Assembly: GCF_900289115.1 (NCBI RefSeq)
Contig: NZ_LT985196.1
Span: 182,681 to 246,680, forward strand
Length of the DNA stretch: 64,000 bases
Direction of reading: 5' to 3'
Source: Janibacter massiliensis
GTDB taxonomy: Bacteria; Actinomycetota; Actinomycetes; Actinomycetales; Dermatophilaceae
Below, one piece after another: positions 10,219 through 21,649 of the stretch. The notes below the pieces were generated by a model. The model was not told where the DNA came from. It did not search any database and saw only the letters and a list, made by a program, of their open reading frames with translations. The stretch's first letter is position 1. The number at the start of each line of letters is the position of its first letter. The position numbers and the translations under genes were made by a program.

Positions 10219-10949
10219 GCTCGCTCACCCCGGCGGGCGGCCGGCCCGGGACGGATGGACAGCATGTCGATGTTCGCGTCGGGCCCGATCGTCAGGGCGA
10301 GCCGGACCGCGGCCGCGACCGACTCCGGGCGCAGGAACTCCTCGGCGTCGTACTCCCGCCCCTCCTGGGCCACGAGCTGGCGCTGCATGTCGGTGTCGAC
10401 CCGGCCGGGGTGGATCGAGGCGACCCGGATCCCGTCGGGTCGGAGCTCCTCCCGCAGGACGTCGGTGAGTGCGGTGAGCGCGAACTTCGAGGCCGGGTAG
10501 CTCCCACCCGTCCCGCTCGCCCGCAGCCCGCTGCCGGAGTTAATCGTCACGACGGTCCCGCGACTGGCCCGCAGCGACGGCAGGAGGAGTCGGGTGAGGT
10601 CGGCGACCGCCACGACGTTCGTCTCGAGCACCCCTCGCCAGTCCGAGCGGCGCAGCTCGTCGGTCGCGCCGAGACCCACGACCCCGGCGGAGTGGACGAT
10701 CGCGTCGAGCCGCGGGTCGTCGGCGAGGAACGCCTCGACCGCCGCCGTCGTCGCCGCCTCATCGTCCAGGTCGACGACGAACGGGGACACCGCCGCGCTC
10801 CGGTCGCCGACCTCGACGGCGAGCGTCTCGACCGCGTCGGCGGACCGCCCGCCGAGCACGAGGTCGTGGTCCGCCGCCAGGTCGAGGGCGATCGCCAGGC
10901 CGATCCCGCGGGTGGCGCCGGTGACGAGGACACGGGGTCGGGAGGTCAT
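10188..10949 (-). CDS. SDR-family NAD(P)-dependent oxidoreductase
   Basis: A 253-residue classical short-chain dehydrogenase. The cofactor loop TGATRGIG is near residues 9-16; the catalytic set is S in INSGSG and YPASK (Tyr-x3-Lys); the HPGRVDT segment follows. Substrate unknown. The ATG at 10949 is supported by TACGAT ending six bases upstream (10956-10961), a leaderless layout. The 31-base tail overlap with the kinase gene is convergent. Confidence 0.9.
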   Translation of the reverse strand: MTSRPRVLVTGATRGIGLAIALDLAADHDLVLGGRSADAVETLAVEVGDRSAAVSPFVVDLDDEAATTAAVEAFLADDPRLDAIVHSAGVVGLGATDELRRSDWRGVLETNVVAVADLTRLLLPSLRASRGTVVTINSGSGLRASGTGGSYPASKFALTALTDVLREELRPDGIRVASIHPGRVDTDMQRQLVAQEGREYDAEEFLRPESVAAAVRLALTIGPDANIDMLSIRPGPAARRGERAQESSVRTGA

Positions 10950-11014
10950 GGGTCGATCGTAGGAGCGCACCCCGCCGTAGGCTGGCCGGTGGCCCTGACA
11001 GAAGGAGATCGACG

Positions 11015-12733
<1,719 letters not shown>

Positions 12734-12735
12734 CC

Positions 12736-13362
12736 ATGGCACGGCCCACCACCCCCGCCGAGGCCTGGGCGGAGCTCGCCGCGGGCAACGACCGGTTCAT
12801 CGCCGGCGACCGCGAGCACCCGCACCAGGACGTCCACGACCGCGAGGCGCTCGCCGACGGGCAGGCACCCTTCGCCGTGTTCTTCGGCTGCGCGGACTCG
12901 CGCGTGGCGGCGGAGATCATCTTCGACCAGGGCTTGGGCGACCTCTTCGTCGTCCGGACCGCCGGGCACGTCGTCGACCCGGCCGTGCTCGGCTCGCTCG
13001 AGTTCGGCGTCGGGGTCCTCGGCGCACCGCTCATCGTCGTCCTCGGACACGACTCGTGCGGTGCCGTCAAGGCGACGATCGACGCCGAGGCGACCGGAGA
13101 CCTGCCGCCGGGCTTCCTGCGCGACATCGTCGAGCGGGTCATGCCCTCGGTCCTCACCTCGCACCGCGAGGGCGACGCCGAGCCGGACGACGTCATGCGC
13201 CGTCACGTCCGCGAGACCTGCCAGCTCCTCGCCGAGCGTTCGACGGTCATCGCCGACGGCGTCCGCAACGGGACCCTGGCGATCGTCGGCGCCGAGTACG
13301 CGCTGGCCGAGGGCCGCGCGCGCGTCGTCACCGAGGTCGGCACCGCCGGCGCGACCGCCTGA
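12736..13362 (+). CDS. Beta-class carbonic anhydrase
   Basis: A 208-residue zinc enzyme interconverting CO2 and bicarbonate. Zinc ligands C52, H105 and C108 and the D54-R56 dyad are visible in GCADSR and LGHDSCGAV. It starts two bases downstream of the fumarase stop, so the two are an operon; its bicarbonate could feed anaplerotic carboxylation. Convergent with glmM across a 21-base gap without a clear terminator. Confidence 0.95.
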   Translation: MARPTTPAEAWAELAAGNDRFIAGDREHPHQDVHDREALADGQAPFAVFFGCADSRVAAEIIFDQGLGDLFVVRTAGHVVDPAVLGSLEFGVGVLGAPLIVVLGHDSCGAVKATIDAEATGDLPPGFLRDIVERVMPSVLTSHREGDAEPDDVMRRHVRETCQLLAERSTVIADGVRNGTLAIVGAEYALAEGRARVVTEVGTAGATA

Positions 13363-13383
13363 TCGACACCGGCCGCCGGGGCG

Positions 13384-14733
13384 TCAGAGCGCGAGCCGCT
13401 CCCGGACGACCCCGGCGAGCCGGTCGGCGACCTCCCGGGCGTGCTCCTGCGTGCCCGCCTCGACCATGACGCGGACGACCGGCTCGGTCCCGGACTTGCG
13501 CAGCAGCACGCGACCGCCGTCGCCGAGCGCCGCGGACTCGGTCGCGACCGCCTCCTGCACCCCGGCGTCGGCCTCGACCCGGTCCTTGTCGACGCCCTTG
13601 ACGTTGACGAGCACCTGGGGCAGGCGCGTCATCACCCCGGCGAGCTCGGCGAGCGAGCGCCCAGTCTCGGCGACCCGACTGGCGAGGAAGAGCCCGGTGA
13701 GGACGCCGTCGCCGGTGGTGCCGTGCTCGAGCATGATGACGTGGCCGGACTGCTCCCCGCCGAGGGAGTGGCCGCTCGCGCGCATCTCCTCGAGGACGTA
13801 GCGGTCGCCCACGGCCGTCTGCTTCACCGTGACACCCGCGGCGGTCATCGCGTTGAGCAGGCCGAGGTTGGACATCACGGTGGCGACGAGGGTGTCCTCG
13901 TGCAGCTGCCCGCGGTCCTTCAGCGCGAGCGCCAGGATCGCCATGATCTGGTCCCCGTCGACCTCGGTGCCGCTGGCATCGACGGCCAGGCAGCGGTCGG
14001 CGTCGCCGTCGTGGGCGATGCCGAGGTCGGCGCCGCGGTCGACGACGGCGGCCCTGAGCTGCTCGAGGTGGGTCGACCCGTAGCCGTCGTTGATGTTGAG
14101 GCCGTCGGGGCTCGCGCCGATGACGTCGACCGTCGCACCGGCCAGCCGGAAGACCTCCGGGCTCACCTGGCTCGCCGCGCCGTGGGCCGCGTCGATGACG
14201 ACGTGCAGCCCGTCGAGCCGGTGCGGCACGGCGGCGAGGAGGTGGGTGATGTACCGGGTCGCGCCGTCCACCATGGGGACGATCCGACCCACCGCGGCAC
14301 CCGTGGGGCGCTCACCGACCTCGCCCATCCGGGCCTCGATCGCGTCCTCGACTGCGTCGGGGAGCTTGTGCCCGCCACGGGCGAAGAACTTGATGCCGTT
14401 GTCCGGCATCGCGTTGTGCGAGGCCGAGAGCATGACGCCGAGGTCGGCGTCGAGGTCGGCGGTGAGGAAGGCGACCGCCGGGGTCGGCACGACGCCGACG
14501 TCGTGGACGTCGACGCCCGCCGAGGCGAGACCGGCGACGACGGCGGCGGAGAGGAACTCGCCCGAGGCGCGGGGGTCGCGACCGACGACGGCCTTGGGCC
14601 GGCGTCCCGCGGCGGGCTCGGCGTCGCGCAGGACGTGGGCGGCGGCGACGGCGAGGGACATCGCGGTCTCGGCCGTGACGACGGGGCCGTTCGCGAGGCC
14701 GCGCACGCCGTCCGTTCCGAAGAGTCGAGCCAT
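13384..14733 (-). CDS. glmM: Phosphoglucosamine mutase
   Basis: A 449-residue alpha-phosphohexomutase that turns glucosamine-6-phosphate into glucosamine-1-phosphate for peptidoglycan precursors. It begins [12 protein letters not shown], has the phosphoserine loop MLSASHN (catalytic S105), a metal loop HDGDADR and the C-terminal phosphate-binding [14 protein letters not shown]. The frame is open far upstream, but the ATG at 14733 gives the universal N-terminus. In many actinobacteria glmM follows rpsI in the same direction; here it is separated from rpsI by a plus-strand ligase gene. Confidence 0.97.
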   Translation of the reverse strand: MARLFGTDGVRGLANGPVVTAETAMSLAVAAAHVLRDAEPAAGRRPKAVVGRDPRASGEFLSAAVVAGLASAGVDVHDVGVVPTPAVAFLTADLDADLGVMLSASHNAMPDNGIKFFARGGHKLPDAVEDAIEARMGEVGERPTGAAVGRIVPMVDGATRYITHLLAAVPHRLDGLHVVIDAAHGAASQVSPEVFRLAGATVDVIGASPDGLNINDGYGSTHLEQLRAAVVDRGADLGIAHDGDADRCLAVDASGTEVDGDQIMAILALALKDRGQLHEDTLVATVMSNLGLLNAMTAAGVTVKQTAVGDRYVLEEMRASGHSLGGEQSGHVIMLEHGTTGDGVLTGLFLASRVAETGRSLAELAGVMTRLPQVLVNVKGVDKDRVEADAGVQEAVATESAALGDGGRVLLRKSGTEPVVRVMVEAGTQEHAREVADRLAGVVRERLAL

Positions 14734-14871
14734 GGACGAACCTTCCGTGCAGGATCCGGGGTGACCGGCGGCAGCAACCGCGACCGGCCGGGGCCTGCGC
14801 GACGATACCCGCCGGGCAGTGAAGAATGGCGCAGGTCCGGCGCCATCGCCGGGCCCGTCGAGGAGGCCCCG

Positions 14872-16008
14872 TTGATCGAGTTCGCCCCGTCCGCGCGCGG
14901 CAGCCTGGGCGTCGAGTGGGAGATCGCCCTCGTCGACCGCGCCACCCACGATCTCGCCTCCCGTGCCGAGGAGGTCCTCGCCGGCCTCGAGGGGCGACCG
15001 CGCGCGGACCACGTCCACCGCGAGCTGCTGAGCAACACCGTCGAGCTCGTCACGGACGTCTGCGGCACCGTCGGCGAGGTCGTCACGGACCTCGGCGCGA
15101 CGCTCGAGGAGGTCCGAGGCGTGACGGACGGCCTCGGGCTCGAGCTGCTGAGCGCGGGCACCCACCCGTTCGCCCGCTGGGAGACCCAGGAGGTGAGCGC
15201 GGGCGAGCGCTACGCGACCCTCATGGACCGGACCCGCTGGTGGGGTCGGCAGATGGTGATCTACGGCGTGCACGTCCACGTGGGGCTGCCGCAGCGCGAG
15301 CGGGTCCCTGCGGTCCTCGACGGCCTGCTGACGTTCCACCCGCACCTCCAGGCGCTCGGCGCCTCGTCCCCGTTCTGGGAGGAGGACCAGACCGGGTACG
15401 CGAGCAACCGCGCGCTCCTCTTCCAGCAGCTGCCGACCGCAGGCCTGCCGTTCCAGTTCCGCACGTGGCAGGAGTACGAGCGGTACGTCGACGACCTCAT
15501 GACGACCGGGGTCATCGAGGAGCTCAAGGAGCTGCGCTGGGACGTGCGACCTGCGCCGCACCTGGGGACGATCGAGGTCCGGGTCTGCGACGGGCTGCCG
15601 ACCATGGCCGAGGTCGCGGCCGTCACCGCGTTCACCCAGTGCCTCGTCGTCGACCTCGACGAGCGGGTCGAGCGCGGCGAGCCCGTCGTCACGCTGCCGC
15701 CGTGGCACGTGCAGGAGAACAAGTGGCGCACCGCGCGGTACGGCACCGACGCGATCATCATCTGCGACCCCGAGAACGCCGAGCGGCTCGTGACCGACGA
15801 GATCGTCCGGCACGTCGAGCGCCTGGCCCCGGTGGCCGAGCGCCTCGGGTGCAGCGCAGAGCTGGCCTCGGTGCTCGATCTGCTGGCCACCGGCGCGAGC
15901 TACCGACGCCAGATCGCGGCGTTCGAGGCCGCGGGCGGGGACCTGCGCGCGGTCACGGGCCAGCTCGTCGAGGAGATGCGCAGCGGCCGCCCCACCCGGC
16001 GCGCCTGA
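14872..16008 (+). CDS. YbdK-type carboxylate-amine ligase (glutamate-cysteine ligase family)
   Basis: A 378-residue member of the GCS2/YbdK family of ATP-dependent carboxylate-amine ligases; members have weak glutamate-cysteine ligase activity, and in actinobacteria the true substrate is uncertain. Motifs: [12 protein letters not shown] at the start, [33 protein letters not shown] and [10 protein letters not shown]. The start is a TTG at 14872, chosen because gaggagg lies six bases upstream and no in-frame ATG/GTG is well placed. It sits between glmM and rpsI on the other strand. Confidence 0.88.
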   Translation: MIEFAPSARGSLGVEWEIALVDRATHDLASRAEEVLAGLEGRPRADHVHRELLSNTVELVTDVCGTVGEVVTDLGATLEEVRGVTDGLGLELLSAGTHPFARWETQEVSAGERYATLMDRTRWWGRQMVIYGVHVHVGLPQRERVPAVLDGLLTFHPHLQALGASSPFWEEDQTGYASNRALLFQQLPTAGLPFQFRTWQEYERYVDDLMTTGVIEELKELRWDVRPAPHLGTIEVRVCDGLPTMAEVAAVTAFTQCLVVDLDERVERGEPVVTLPPWHVQENKWRTARYGTDAIIICDPENAERLVTDEIVRHVERLAPVAERLGCSAELASVLDLLATGASYRRQIAAFEAAGGDLRAVTGQLVEEMRSGRPTRRA

Positions 16009-16009
16009 T

Positions 16010-16026
16010 ACCGGGCTCCACCCGGT
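16010..16026 (+). terminator. Short hairpin after the YbdK-family gene
   Basis: ACCGGG and CCCGGT form a six-pair stem around a five-base loop, beginning two bases past the stop codon. It is weak, with no T-run, so termination is only possible. Confidence 0.35.
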
Positions 16027-16092
16027 GTCCGCGAACGGCGACGGCCCGCCGCGTGCGGTGCACGTGACGGGCCATCGGTCGGCGCGAGCAGG

Positions 16093-16599
16093 TCAGCGCT
16101 TGCTGTACTGCGGCGCCTTGCGGGCCTTCTTGAGACCGGCCTTCTTGCGCTCGGGGACGCGCGCGTCCCGCGTGAGGAAGCCGGCCTGCTTGAGGGCGGG
16201 GCGGTTGAGCTCGGGGTCGACGCCGTTGAGCGAGCGGGCGACACCGAGGCGGACCGCGCCGGCCTGGCCCGAGGGGCCACCGCCGTGGACGCGGACGAGG
16301 ACGTCGTACGAGCCGTCGAGCTCGAGGACCTTGAGCGGCTCGTTGACGAGCTGCTGGTGGACCTTGTTCGGGAAGTACTCCTCGAGCGAGCGGCCGTTGA
16401 CCTTCCACTCGCCGGTGCCCGGGACGATCCGCACGCGGGCGACGGCCTGCTTGCGGCGGCCGGTGCCGGCGCCGGGGGCCGAGGCGGAGGGCCGGGCGAC
16501 GGTGCCGTCGGCGCCGATCGGGCCCTCGGACTCGGAGGTGTACTCGGTCAGCTCGACCTCATCGCCGTCGAGCTCGGGGTTCTCAGTGAAGTCAGACAC
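16093..16599 (-). CDS. rpsI: 30S ribosomal protein S9 (extended N-terminus)
   Basis: S9 of 168 residues. The conserved S9 fold begins around residue 48 with [15 protein letters not shown] and ends in the invariant basic tail [12 protein letters not shown] that reaches the P-site tRNA. The first 45 residues are an acidic, low-complexity extension (many E, D, S) absent from the roughly 130-residue E. coli protein; such extensions occur in actinobacteria. Lies 32 bases downstream of rplM, the conserved L13-S9 operon. Confidence 0.97.
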   Translation of the reverse strand: MSDFTENPELDGDEVELTEYTSESEGPIGADGTVARPSASAPGAGTGRRKQAVARVRIVPGTGEWKVNGRSLEEYFPNKVHQQLVNEPLKVLELDGSYDVLVRVHGGGPSGQAGAVRLGVARSLNGVDPELNRPALKQAGFLTRDARVPERKKAGLKKARKAPQYSKR

Positions 16600-16631
16600 G
16601 GTGGTTCCTCAGTTCCTGTTCCGGTCGGCGC

Positions 16632-17075
16632 TCACTGGGCGACCTGGGAGATCGTGTACGGCTGGGGCTGCTGGGCAGCGTGCGGGTGCTCGGACCCGGC
16701 GTAGACCTTGAGCTTGGCCAGCTGCTGGCGGCCGAGGGAGTTGCGCGGGAGCATGCCGCGGACGGCCTTCTCGATGGCCTTCTCGGGGAAGCGGTCGAGC
16801 ATCTCGGCGTAGCTGCGCGAGCGGAGACCACCCGGGTAACCCGAGTGGCGGTAGGCGCGCTTCTGCTCGAGCTTGGCGCCGGTGAGGGCGACCTTGTCGG
16901 CGTTGATGATGATGACGAAGTCGCCGGTGTCGACGTGCGGGGCGAAGATCGTCTTGTGCTTGCCGCGCAGGAGCGCAGCGGTCTGGCTGGCGAGGCGGCC
17001 GAGAACGACGTCGGTGGCGTCGATGACGTGCCACTGCCGCGTGATCTCGCCCGGCTTCGGGGTGTAGGTACGCAA
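16632..17075 (-). CDS. rplM: 50S ribosomal protein L13
   Basis: A 147-residue L13, first gene of the rplM-rpsI operon. Recognisable blocks are [32 protein letters not shown] and [12 protein letters not shown]. The frame continues upstream, but TTG at 17075 gives the expected MRTYTPK start and has gaagg seven bases before it. A promoter-like pair (TTGGCT, 18 bases, TATCCT) lies at 17141-17170. The final 20 residues are a Q/P/H-rich tail. Confidence 0.95.
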   Translation of the reverse strand: MRTYTPKPGEITRQWHVIDATDVVLGRLASQTAALLRGKHKTIFAPHVDTGDFVIIINADKVALTGAKLEQKRAYRHSGYPGGLRSRSYAEMLDRFPEKAIEKAVRGMLPRNSLGRQQLAKLKVYAGSEHPHAAQQPQPYTISQVAQ

Positions 17076-17140
17076 AGGATTGCCTTCACTCGGATGGATC
17101 GGGGCTTCGACCGCGCAACGGGGCGCGGCCGATCTCCACA

Positions 17141-17170
17141 AGGATACGAGCCGGAGGCGGCCGGAGCCAA
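17141..17170 (-). promoter_or_regulatory. Candidate promoter of rplM-rpsI
   Basis: Read on the minus strand, TTGGCT (17165-17170) and TATCCT (17141-17146) are separated by 18 bases, upstream of the L13 start. This would give a leader of roughly 55-60 bases. The nearest inverted repeat, at 17194-17207, lies just upstream. Confidence 0.55.
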
Positions 17171-17193
17171 AGTCATCGATGGCGCGAACTCTT

Positions 17194-17207
17194 CTGTTGC
17201 ACAACAG
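17194..17207. promoter_or_regulatory. Inverted repeat CTGTTGCACAACAG (candidate operator)
   Basis: Six-base arms CTGTTG/CAACAG flank two central bases. It contains TTGCACA, which recurs in the second repeat at 17251-17257. Its place between rplM and the ArsR-like gene suggests a binding site for that regulator; this is inference. Confidence 0.45.
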
Positions 17208-17252
17208 TTTTGGCAATCCCGCCCTCCCATGCAGTGGCACCGCACGCCTTTT

Positions 17253-17267
17253 GCACAGAAGTTGTGC
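17253..17267. promoter_or_regulatory. Inverted repeat GCACA-N5-TGTGC (candidate operator)
   Basis: Arms 17253-17257 and 17263-17267 end just before the GATTCT box (17268-17273) that lies six bases upstream of the regulator's GTG. A protein bound here would block the regulator's own promoter, consistent with autoregulation. Confidence 0.45.
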
Positions 17268-17279
17268 GATTCTGGCGCG

Positions 17280-17849
17280 GTGAGCTCACCCGATGCGGCG
17301 CCGCCCGAGGACCGATGGCGCACCCTCGCCCACCCGCTGCGTTCTCGGCTCCTGGCGCACCTGCGGCTGCACGGTGCGGCGAGCGGGGCGGAGCTCGCGC
17401 GCGAGCTCGGGACCAACACAGGGGCCACGAGCTACCACCTGCGGGTCCTCGAGGACGCGGGCCTCGTCGAGGACACCGGACTCGGGGACGGCCGCAGCCG
17501 GATGTGGGCCGCGAGCGAGACCGATGACGACGGGTCGCCGACGACCACACGGGTGGCCACGGAGGACGACGACCCCGAGACGGCGGCCTGGCTCGCGCAC
17601 GACTACGTCGACCTCTGCGCGCAGCGGAACCATGCGTGGATCGACGGCGCCGACGCGTGGCCGGCGGGGCTCATCGACGAGTGCGGGCTCAAGGACGACC
17701 TCGTCATCGTCACGACGGACCAGCTGGCGGCCCTTCGCTCGGAGATCGACGCCGTCGTCGCACGCTACCGACGCGCCGGGGGCGGTACACCGGGCGCGCT
17801 GCGCGTCGCCGTGTGGAGCTCGCTCCTGCCGGTCGACCGGCCACGCTAG
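17280..17849 (+). CDS. ArsR/HTH_20-type winged-helix transcriptional regulator
   Basis: A 189-residue protein. Residues about 12-70 form a winged helix: [17 protein letters not shown], then [26 protein letters not shown], the usual recognition-helix pattern of ArsR-like regulators. There is no metal-binding cysteine pair, so a metal sensor is unlikely. The C-terminal part (about 85-189) is acidic then helical and is not recognised. GTG at 17280 is chosen because GATTCT precedes it by six bases and the HTH then starts near the N-terminus. It diverges from rplM and has two candidate operators upstream. Confidence 0.82.
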   Translation: MSSPDAAPPEDRWRTLAHPLRSRLLAHLRLHGAASGAELARELGTNTGATSYHLRVLEDAGLVEDTGLGDGRSRMWAASETDDDGSPTTTRVATEDDDPETAAWLAHDYVDLCAQRNHAWIDGADAWPAGLIDECGLKDDLVIVTTDQLAALRSEIDAVVARYRRAGGGTPGALRVAVWSSLLPVDRPR

Positions 17850-17861
17850 GCCCCGCGAGAC

Positions 17862-17897
17862 GCAGCTGCCCGCCCCCATCGGGGACCGGGCAGCTGC
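17862..17897. terminator. Bidirectional hairpin between the ArsR-like gene and the truA-side remnant
   Basis: GCAGCTGCCCG (17862-17872) and CGGGCAGCTGC (17887-17897) form a perfect 11-bp stem with a 14-base loop. It stands between converging genes, so it can terminate both directions. Confidence 0.65.
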
Positions 17898-17928
17898 AGC
17901 GCTCGCGACGGAAATGGGTCGGTCAGAA

Positions 17929-18210
17929 CGTGCCGTTGTCCGAGCCGAGGTCGCCCGCCTGATCCGCGTATGCCGTTGTGGCCGAAGATCTGGGCGCGGG
18001 TGAACCCGCCCTGGTTGAAGCAGTCGCGCGTCGGGTCCGTCGCGACGATCCAGATGATGCCCAGGCGACCCTCACCCGTCGTGATCCACGTGTTCACCCG
18101 GCGGAGGTAGTCGTCGGAGCACGTCCGTGACGATCGAGTTCATCGCCTTGACCTGCTCCCGCGCCAGCGGCGCGGAACCGAGGGGCACCGGCTGGCAGGT
18201 CGCGATGACT
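17929..18210 (-). pseudogene. Frameshifted remnant of an unrecognised protein-coding gene
   Basis: On the minus strand, protein-like sequence continues only if the frame is changed twice. From about 18210, MPVIATCQPVPLGSAPLA and EQVKAMNSIVTDV are in one frame; after about 18121, DDYLRRVNTWITTGEGRLG, IIWIVATDPTRDCFNQGG and FTRAQIFGHNG are in a second; after about 17969, AYADQAGDLGSDNGTF ends at a TGA in a third. The pieces read as one soluble C-terminal domain. I do not recognise the family. The remnant overlaps the last part of the truA frame. It may be real decay or sequencing indels. Confidence 0.5.
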
Positions 18211-19065
18211 GGCATTGCCGGTGCTCGGCTGCGGGGCACGTCGTGCTCGCGACTCGCTCGCCCGGGAGCCGAGCTCCTCGACCGGCGGGTACCCCACCTC
18301 CAGGAGGGTCAGTCCGTGCGCCGGCATGACCTTGACGCGCGGGTCGCGGTCACGTGCCGTGAGGACCTCGGCGGCGAAGGTTGGCTTCTGGCGTCGCTCG
18401 CCGACGGGCACCACCGCACCGACGAGCGCCCGAACCATGCTGTGGCAGAACGCATCCGCGACCACCTCGCCGACGAGCACCCCGTGCTCGTCCCGCGCCC
18501 ACCGGTACCGCAGCAGCGTCCGGATCGTCGTCGCCCCCTCCCGCCGCTTGCAGAACGCTGCGAAGTCGCGCAGACCGAGCAGCGCCTCCGCCGCCTCGTT
18601 CATCCGTGCCTCATCCAGCGGCCGACCGGTCCGGACGGTGTCCGCCCGGCGCAGCGGGTCCCACGCCAGCGGATCGTCTGCCAGCCGGTACGCATATCGG
18701 CGGTAGGTCGCCGAGAACCGTGCGTCGAAGCCCTCGGGTGCGGGTCGCGCAGTCCGGACGTCGACATCGGGCGGCAGGACCCCCCGCAGGCGGGACACGA
18801 GAGTCTGCCCTGGCGACCGGTCCGGCCTGCCGGGAAGCGACGCCCACGCCTCGTCGGGGAGATCGACGTGAACGACCTGGCCTCGCGCGTGGACCCCCGC
18901 GTCCGTGCGGCCCGCCACGGTGAGGACGGGCGGTTGGTCGAGGCGGAGCACCCGGGCCAAGCCCACGGCAAGAGCCCCCTCGACGGTCCGCAGCCCCGGC
19001 TGCGCCGCCCACCCGTGGAAGTCGGTGCCCTCGTAACCCAGGTCGAGTCGGACGCGGATCGACAT
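18094..19065 (-). CDS. truA: tRNA pseudouridine(38-40) synthase TruA (3' end probably altered)
   Basis: TruA isomerises uridines 38-40 in the tRNA anticodon arm. The catalytic Asp is in VAGRTDAGVHARGQV; YEGTDFHGW opens the protein, and FSATYRRYAYRL and FCHSMVRALVG are conserved. The ATG at 19065 is supported by TACGGT ending six bases upstream. The protein is 323 residues. The family normally ends soon after LTLLEVGYPP; here about 45 further residues (P, A, G, R-rich) read through the frameshifted remnant until a chance stop, so the native stop may be lost. Confidence 0.9.
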   Translation of the reverse strand: MSIRVRLDLGYEGTDFHGWAAQPGLRTVEGALAVGLARVLRLDQPPVLTVAGRTDAGVHARGQVVHVDLPDEAWASLPGRPDRSPGQTLVSRLRGVLPPDVDVRTARPAPEGFDARFSATYRRYAYRLADDPLAWDPLRRADTVRTGRPLDEARMNEAAEALLGLRDFAAFCKRREGATTIRTLLRYRWARDEHGVLVGEVVADAFCHSMVRALVGAVVPVGERRQKPTFAAEVLTARDRDPRVKVMPAHGLTLLEVGYPPVEELGSRASESRARRAPQPSTGNASHRDLPAGAPRFRAAGAGAGQGDELDRHGRAPTTTSAG

Positions 19066-19100
19066 GGCAGGACCGTAACCGCCCGGCAACCCTCACTCCA

Positions 19101-19145
19101 ACGACCGGGGCGGCACCCGCAACGCGCGGGTGCCGCCCCGGTCGT
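19101..19145. terminator. Strong terminator hairpin after rplQ
   Basis: A perfect 20-bp stem (19101-19120 with 19126-19145) closed by a five-base loop, 12 bases beyond the rplQ stop. It separates the rpoA-rplQ transcript from truA, which has its own leaderless-type promoter. Confidence 0.85.
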
Positions 19146-19157
19146 GGCGGTGCGAGG

Positions 19158-19760
19158 TCAGGCCTTCTCGGGGGCGTCCTCGACGGCCTCCTCGACGGAC
19201 GTGTCCGTCAGGGGGGCGACCTCCTCCTCGGTCGGCGCCGTGGCGCCCTCGGACGATTCCTGGGCCTCGACCGCGGGTGCCTCGTCGGCCTCGACGACGG
19301 CGCCGTCCGTGGCCTGCGGCGCCTCGTGCTCGGCGCCCTTCGCGGCGCGGGCCGTCGTCGCCTCGGCCTCCGCGACGACCGCGCGCTTGGGCTTGGCGTT
19401 CACGGGCTCGCGGACGAGCTCGATCACGGCCATCGGCGCGTTGTCACCCTTGCGGGGGGCGATCTTCGTGATGCGGGTGTACCCGCCCTCACGCTCGGCC
19501 ATGTCGGGCGCGATCTCGACGAACAGGCGGTGCACGACACCCTTGTCGCGGATCACGGTCATGACCTTGCGTCGCGCGTGCAGGTCACCGCGCTTGGCGA
19601 AGGTGATCATGCGCTCGGCGAGCGGACGGAGCCGCTTGGCCTTCGCCTGCGTCGTCGTGATCGAGTCGTGCTCGAACAGCGACTGCGCGAGGTTGGCGAG
19701 CATGAGGCGCTCGTGCGCGGGACCGCCACCGAGGCGGGGGCCCTTCGTGGGCGTGGGCAT
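19158..19760 (-). CDS. rplQ: 50S ribosomal protein L17 (acidic C-terminal extension)
   Basis: A 200-residue L17. The conserved part is residues 1-118, starting [20 protein letters not shown] and containing [19 protein letters not shown]. The remaining 80 residues are a low-complexity acidic tail rich in A, E, V and T that is absent from the roughly 125-residue E. coli protein. Last gene of the rpsM-rpsK-rpsD-rpoA-rplQ group, followed by a strong hairpin. Confidence 0.96.
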   Translation of the reverse strand: MPTPTKGPRLGGGPAHERLMLANLAQSLFEHDSITTTQAKAKRLRPLAERMITFAKRGDLHARRKVMTVIRDKGVVHRLFVEIAPDMAEREGGYTRITKIAPRKGDNAPMAVIELVREPVNAKPKRAVVAEAEATTARAAKGAEHEAPQATDGAVVEADEAPAVEAQESSEGATAPTEEEVAPLTDTSVEEAVEDAPEKA

Positions 19761-19824
19761 GTGGTTCTCCTTGAGGTTCCGACCTCACCGAGCGTGGCGC
19801 GCTCGGGCGGTCACGAGGGGTGGG

Positions 19825-20865
19825 TCAGAGCTGCTCGTCCTCGGCGAACGACCGGTCCTCGTCGGCGATGTCGCCGGACTCGTCGTAGTCGCCGTAGGAG
19901 TCGATGATCGCGCTCGGGTCGAACCCGGGCGGGCTGTCCTTGAGCGCCAGGCCGAGCTCGTGGAGCTTGACCTTGACCTCGTCGATCGACTTCGCGCCGA
20001 AGTTGCGGATGTCGAGCAGGTCGGCCTCGCTGCGACCGACGAGCTCGCCGACCGTGTGGATGCCCTCCCGCTTGAGGCAGTTGTACGACCGCACCGTGAG
20101 GTCGAGGTCCTCGATCGGCAGGGCGAGGTCGGCAGCAAGCGCCGCGTCCGTCGGCGACGGGCCCATGTCGATGCCCTCGGCCTCGACGTTGAGCTCCCGG
20201 GCGAGGCCGAAGAGCTCGACGAGCGTCGAGCCGGCCGAGGCCATGGCATCGCGCGGGGAGATCGCGTTCTTCGTCTCGACGTCGACGACGAGGCGGTCGA
20301 AGTCGGTCCGCTGCTCGACACGCGTCGCCTCGACCTTGTAGGTCACGGCGAGCACCGGGCTGTAGATCGAGTCGACCGGGATCCGGCCGATCTCCTGGTC
20401 GCCCGACTTGTTCTGCGCGGCGGAGACGTACCCACGACCGCGCTCGACCGTCAGCTCCATCTCGAGCGTGCCCGAGGTGTTGAGGGTCGCGATGTGCAGG
20501 TCCGGGTTGTGGATCTCGACACCGGCCGGCGGGGCGATGTCCGCGGCCGTGGCCGCGCCGGGGCCCTGCTTGCGCAGGTAAATGACGACCGGCTCGTCGT
20601 GCTCGGAGGAGACGACGAGGCCCTTGAGGTTGAGGATCATCTCGGTGACGTCCTCCTTGACCCCGGGGACCGTCGAGAACTCGTGGAGCACGCCCTCGAT
20701 GCGGATCGACGTCGTGGCCGCACCGGGGATGCTCGACAGGAGCGTCCGACGGAGGGAGTTGCCCAGGGTGTAGCCGAAGCCGGGCTCGAGGGGCTCGATG
20801 GTGAACCGCGAACGGTTCTCGGCGATGACCTCTTCGCTGAGGGTGGGGCGCTGTGCGATGAGCAC
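19825..20865 (-). CDS. rpoA: DNA-directed RNA polymerase subunit alpha
   Basis: A 346-residue alpha subunit: an N-terminal assembly domain (about 1-230, with [22 protein letters not shown]), a linker, and a C-terminal DNA/activator-binding domain (about 250-320) containing [20 protein letters not shown] and [15 protein letters not shown]. The tail is acidic. The start is GTG at 20865 ([12 protein letters not shown]); earlier in-frame codons lie in intergenic DNA. Confidence 0.98.
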   Translation of the reverse strand: MLIAQRPTLSEEVIAENRSRFTIEPLEPGFGYTLGNSLRRTLLSSIPGAATTSIRIEGVLHEFSTVPGVKEDVTEMILNLKGLVVSSEHDEPVVIYLRKQGPGAATAADIAPPAGVEIHNPDLHIATLNTSGTLEMELTVERGRGYVSAAQNKSGDQEIGRIPVDSIYSPVLAVTYKVEATRVEQRTDFDRLVVDVETKNAISPRDAMASAGSTLVELFGLARELNVEAEGIDMGPSPTDAALAADLALPIEDLDLTVRSYNCLKREGIHTVGELVGRSEADLLDIRNFGAKSIDEVKVKLHELGLALKDSPPGFDPSAIIDSYGDYDESGDIADEDRSFAEDEQL

Positions 20866-21010
20866 GATGGTGTCCTTCCCACGGGCGACCGCTATATGAC
20901 GCCACGTGTCGGTGCCGGTTCGACCCGGCGGCGGCCCCGGCTCGGTCCCCGGGGCCACCCTGGTCCTCCGGGACCGGCCACGGGTGCGGCCGGTCCCGGA
21001 GGGTGGTGGA

Positions 21011-21619
21011 TCAGTTCTTCGAGTAGAGCTCGACGATCAGCTGCTCGGTGAGCGGGGTGTCGATCTGCTCGCGGGTCGGGAGCGAGTGGACGAGGATGTC
21101 CAGCTTGCCCGGGATCACGTGCAGCCACGCCGGGACGGGACGCTCGCCGAAGGTCTCCCGCGCCAGCTGGAACGGGAAGCTCTCCACCGACTGCTTGCGG
21201 ATGCTGATGATGTCGTACTGCTCGACGCGGTGGCTCGGGATGTCCGTGCGGACCCCGTTGACCTCGAAGTGGCCGTGCGTGACGAGCTGGCGGGCGTGCC
21301 GACGCGTGCGGGCCAGCCCCGCGCGGTAGATGACGTTGTCGAGCCGCGACTCGAGGATCGTCAGCAGGTTCGAGCCGGTCTTGCCGGGGCGGTTGGCCGC
21401 CTCCTTGTAGTACCGGACGAACTGCTTCTCCATGACGCCGTAGGTGAAGCGGGCGCGCTGCTTCTCCTGCAGCTGGTTGAGGTACTCCTTCTCCTGGATC
21501 CGGCGCCGGCCGTGCTGGCCGGGCGGGAACGGGCGGAGCTCGAAGTTCTTGTCGCCACCGACGAGGTCGAGCTTGAGGCGGCGGGACTTCTTGGTGATCG
21601 GGCCGGTGTAACGGGCCAT
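21011..21619 (-). CDS. rpsD: 30S ribosomal protein S4
   Basis: A 202-residue S4, a primary 16S rRNA binder. It begins [19 protein letters not shown] and contains an S4 RNA-binding domain ([32 protein letters not shown]). It lacks the cysteine-rich zinc motif seen in some S4 proteins, i.e. the C-minus form. In E. coli S4 represses this operon; no equivalent leader was identified here. Confidence 0.98.
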   Translation of the reverse strand: MARYTGPITKKSRRLKLDLVGGDKNFELRPFPPGQHGRRRIQEKEYLNQLQEKQRARFTYGVMEKQFVRYYKEAANRPGKTGSNLLTILESRLDNVIYRAGLARTRRHARQLVTHGHFEVNGVRTDIPSHRVEQYDIISIRKQSVESFPFQLARETFGERPVPAWLHVIPGKLDILVHSLPTREQIDTPLTEQLIVELYSKN

Positions 21620-21649
21620 GTCAGGTTCTCTCTTTCCCCGTGCTCAGAC

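Noticed and set aside
17846..18097. An intact-looking 83-codon minus-strand frame beside truA as a stand-alone gene
   Set aside because: Only its middle reads like protein; meaningful sequence continues in other frames at both ends, so it is better described as part of a frameshifted remnant.
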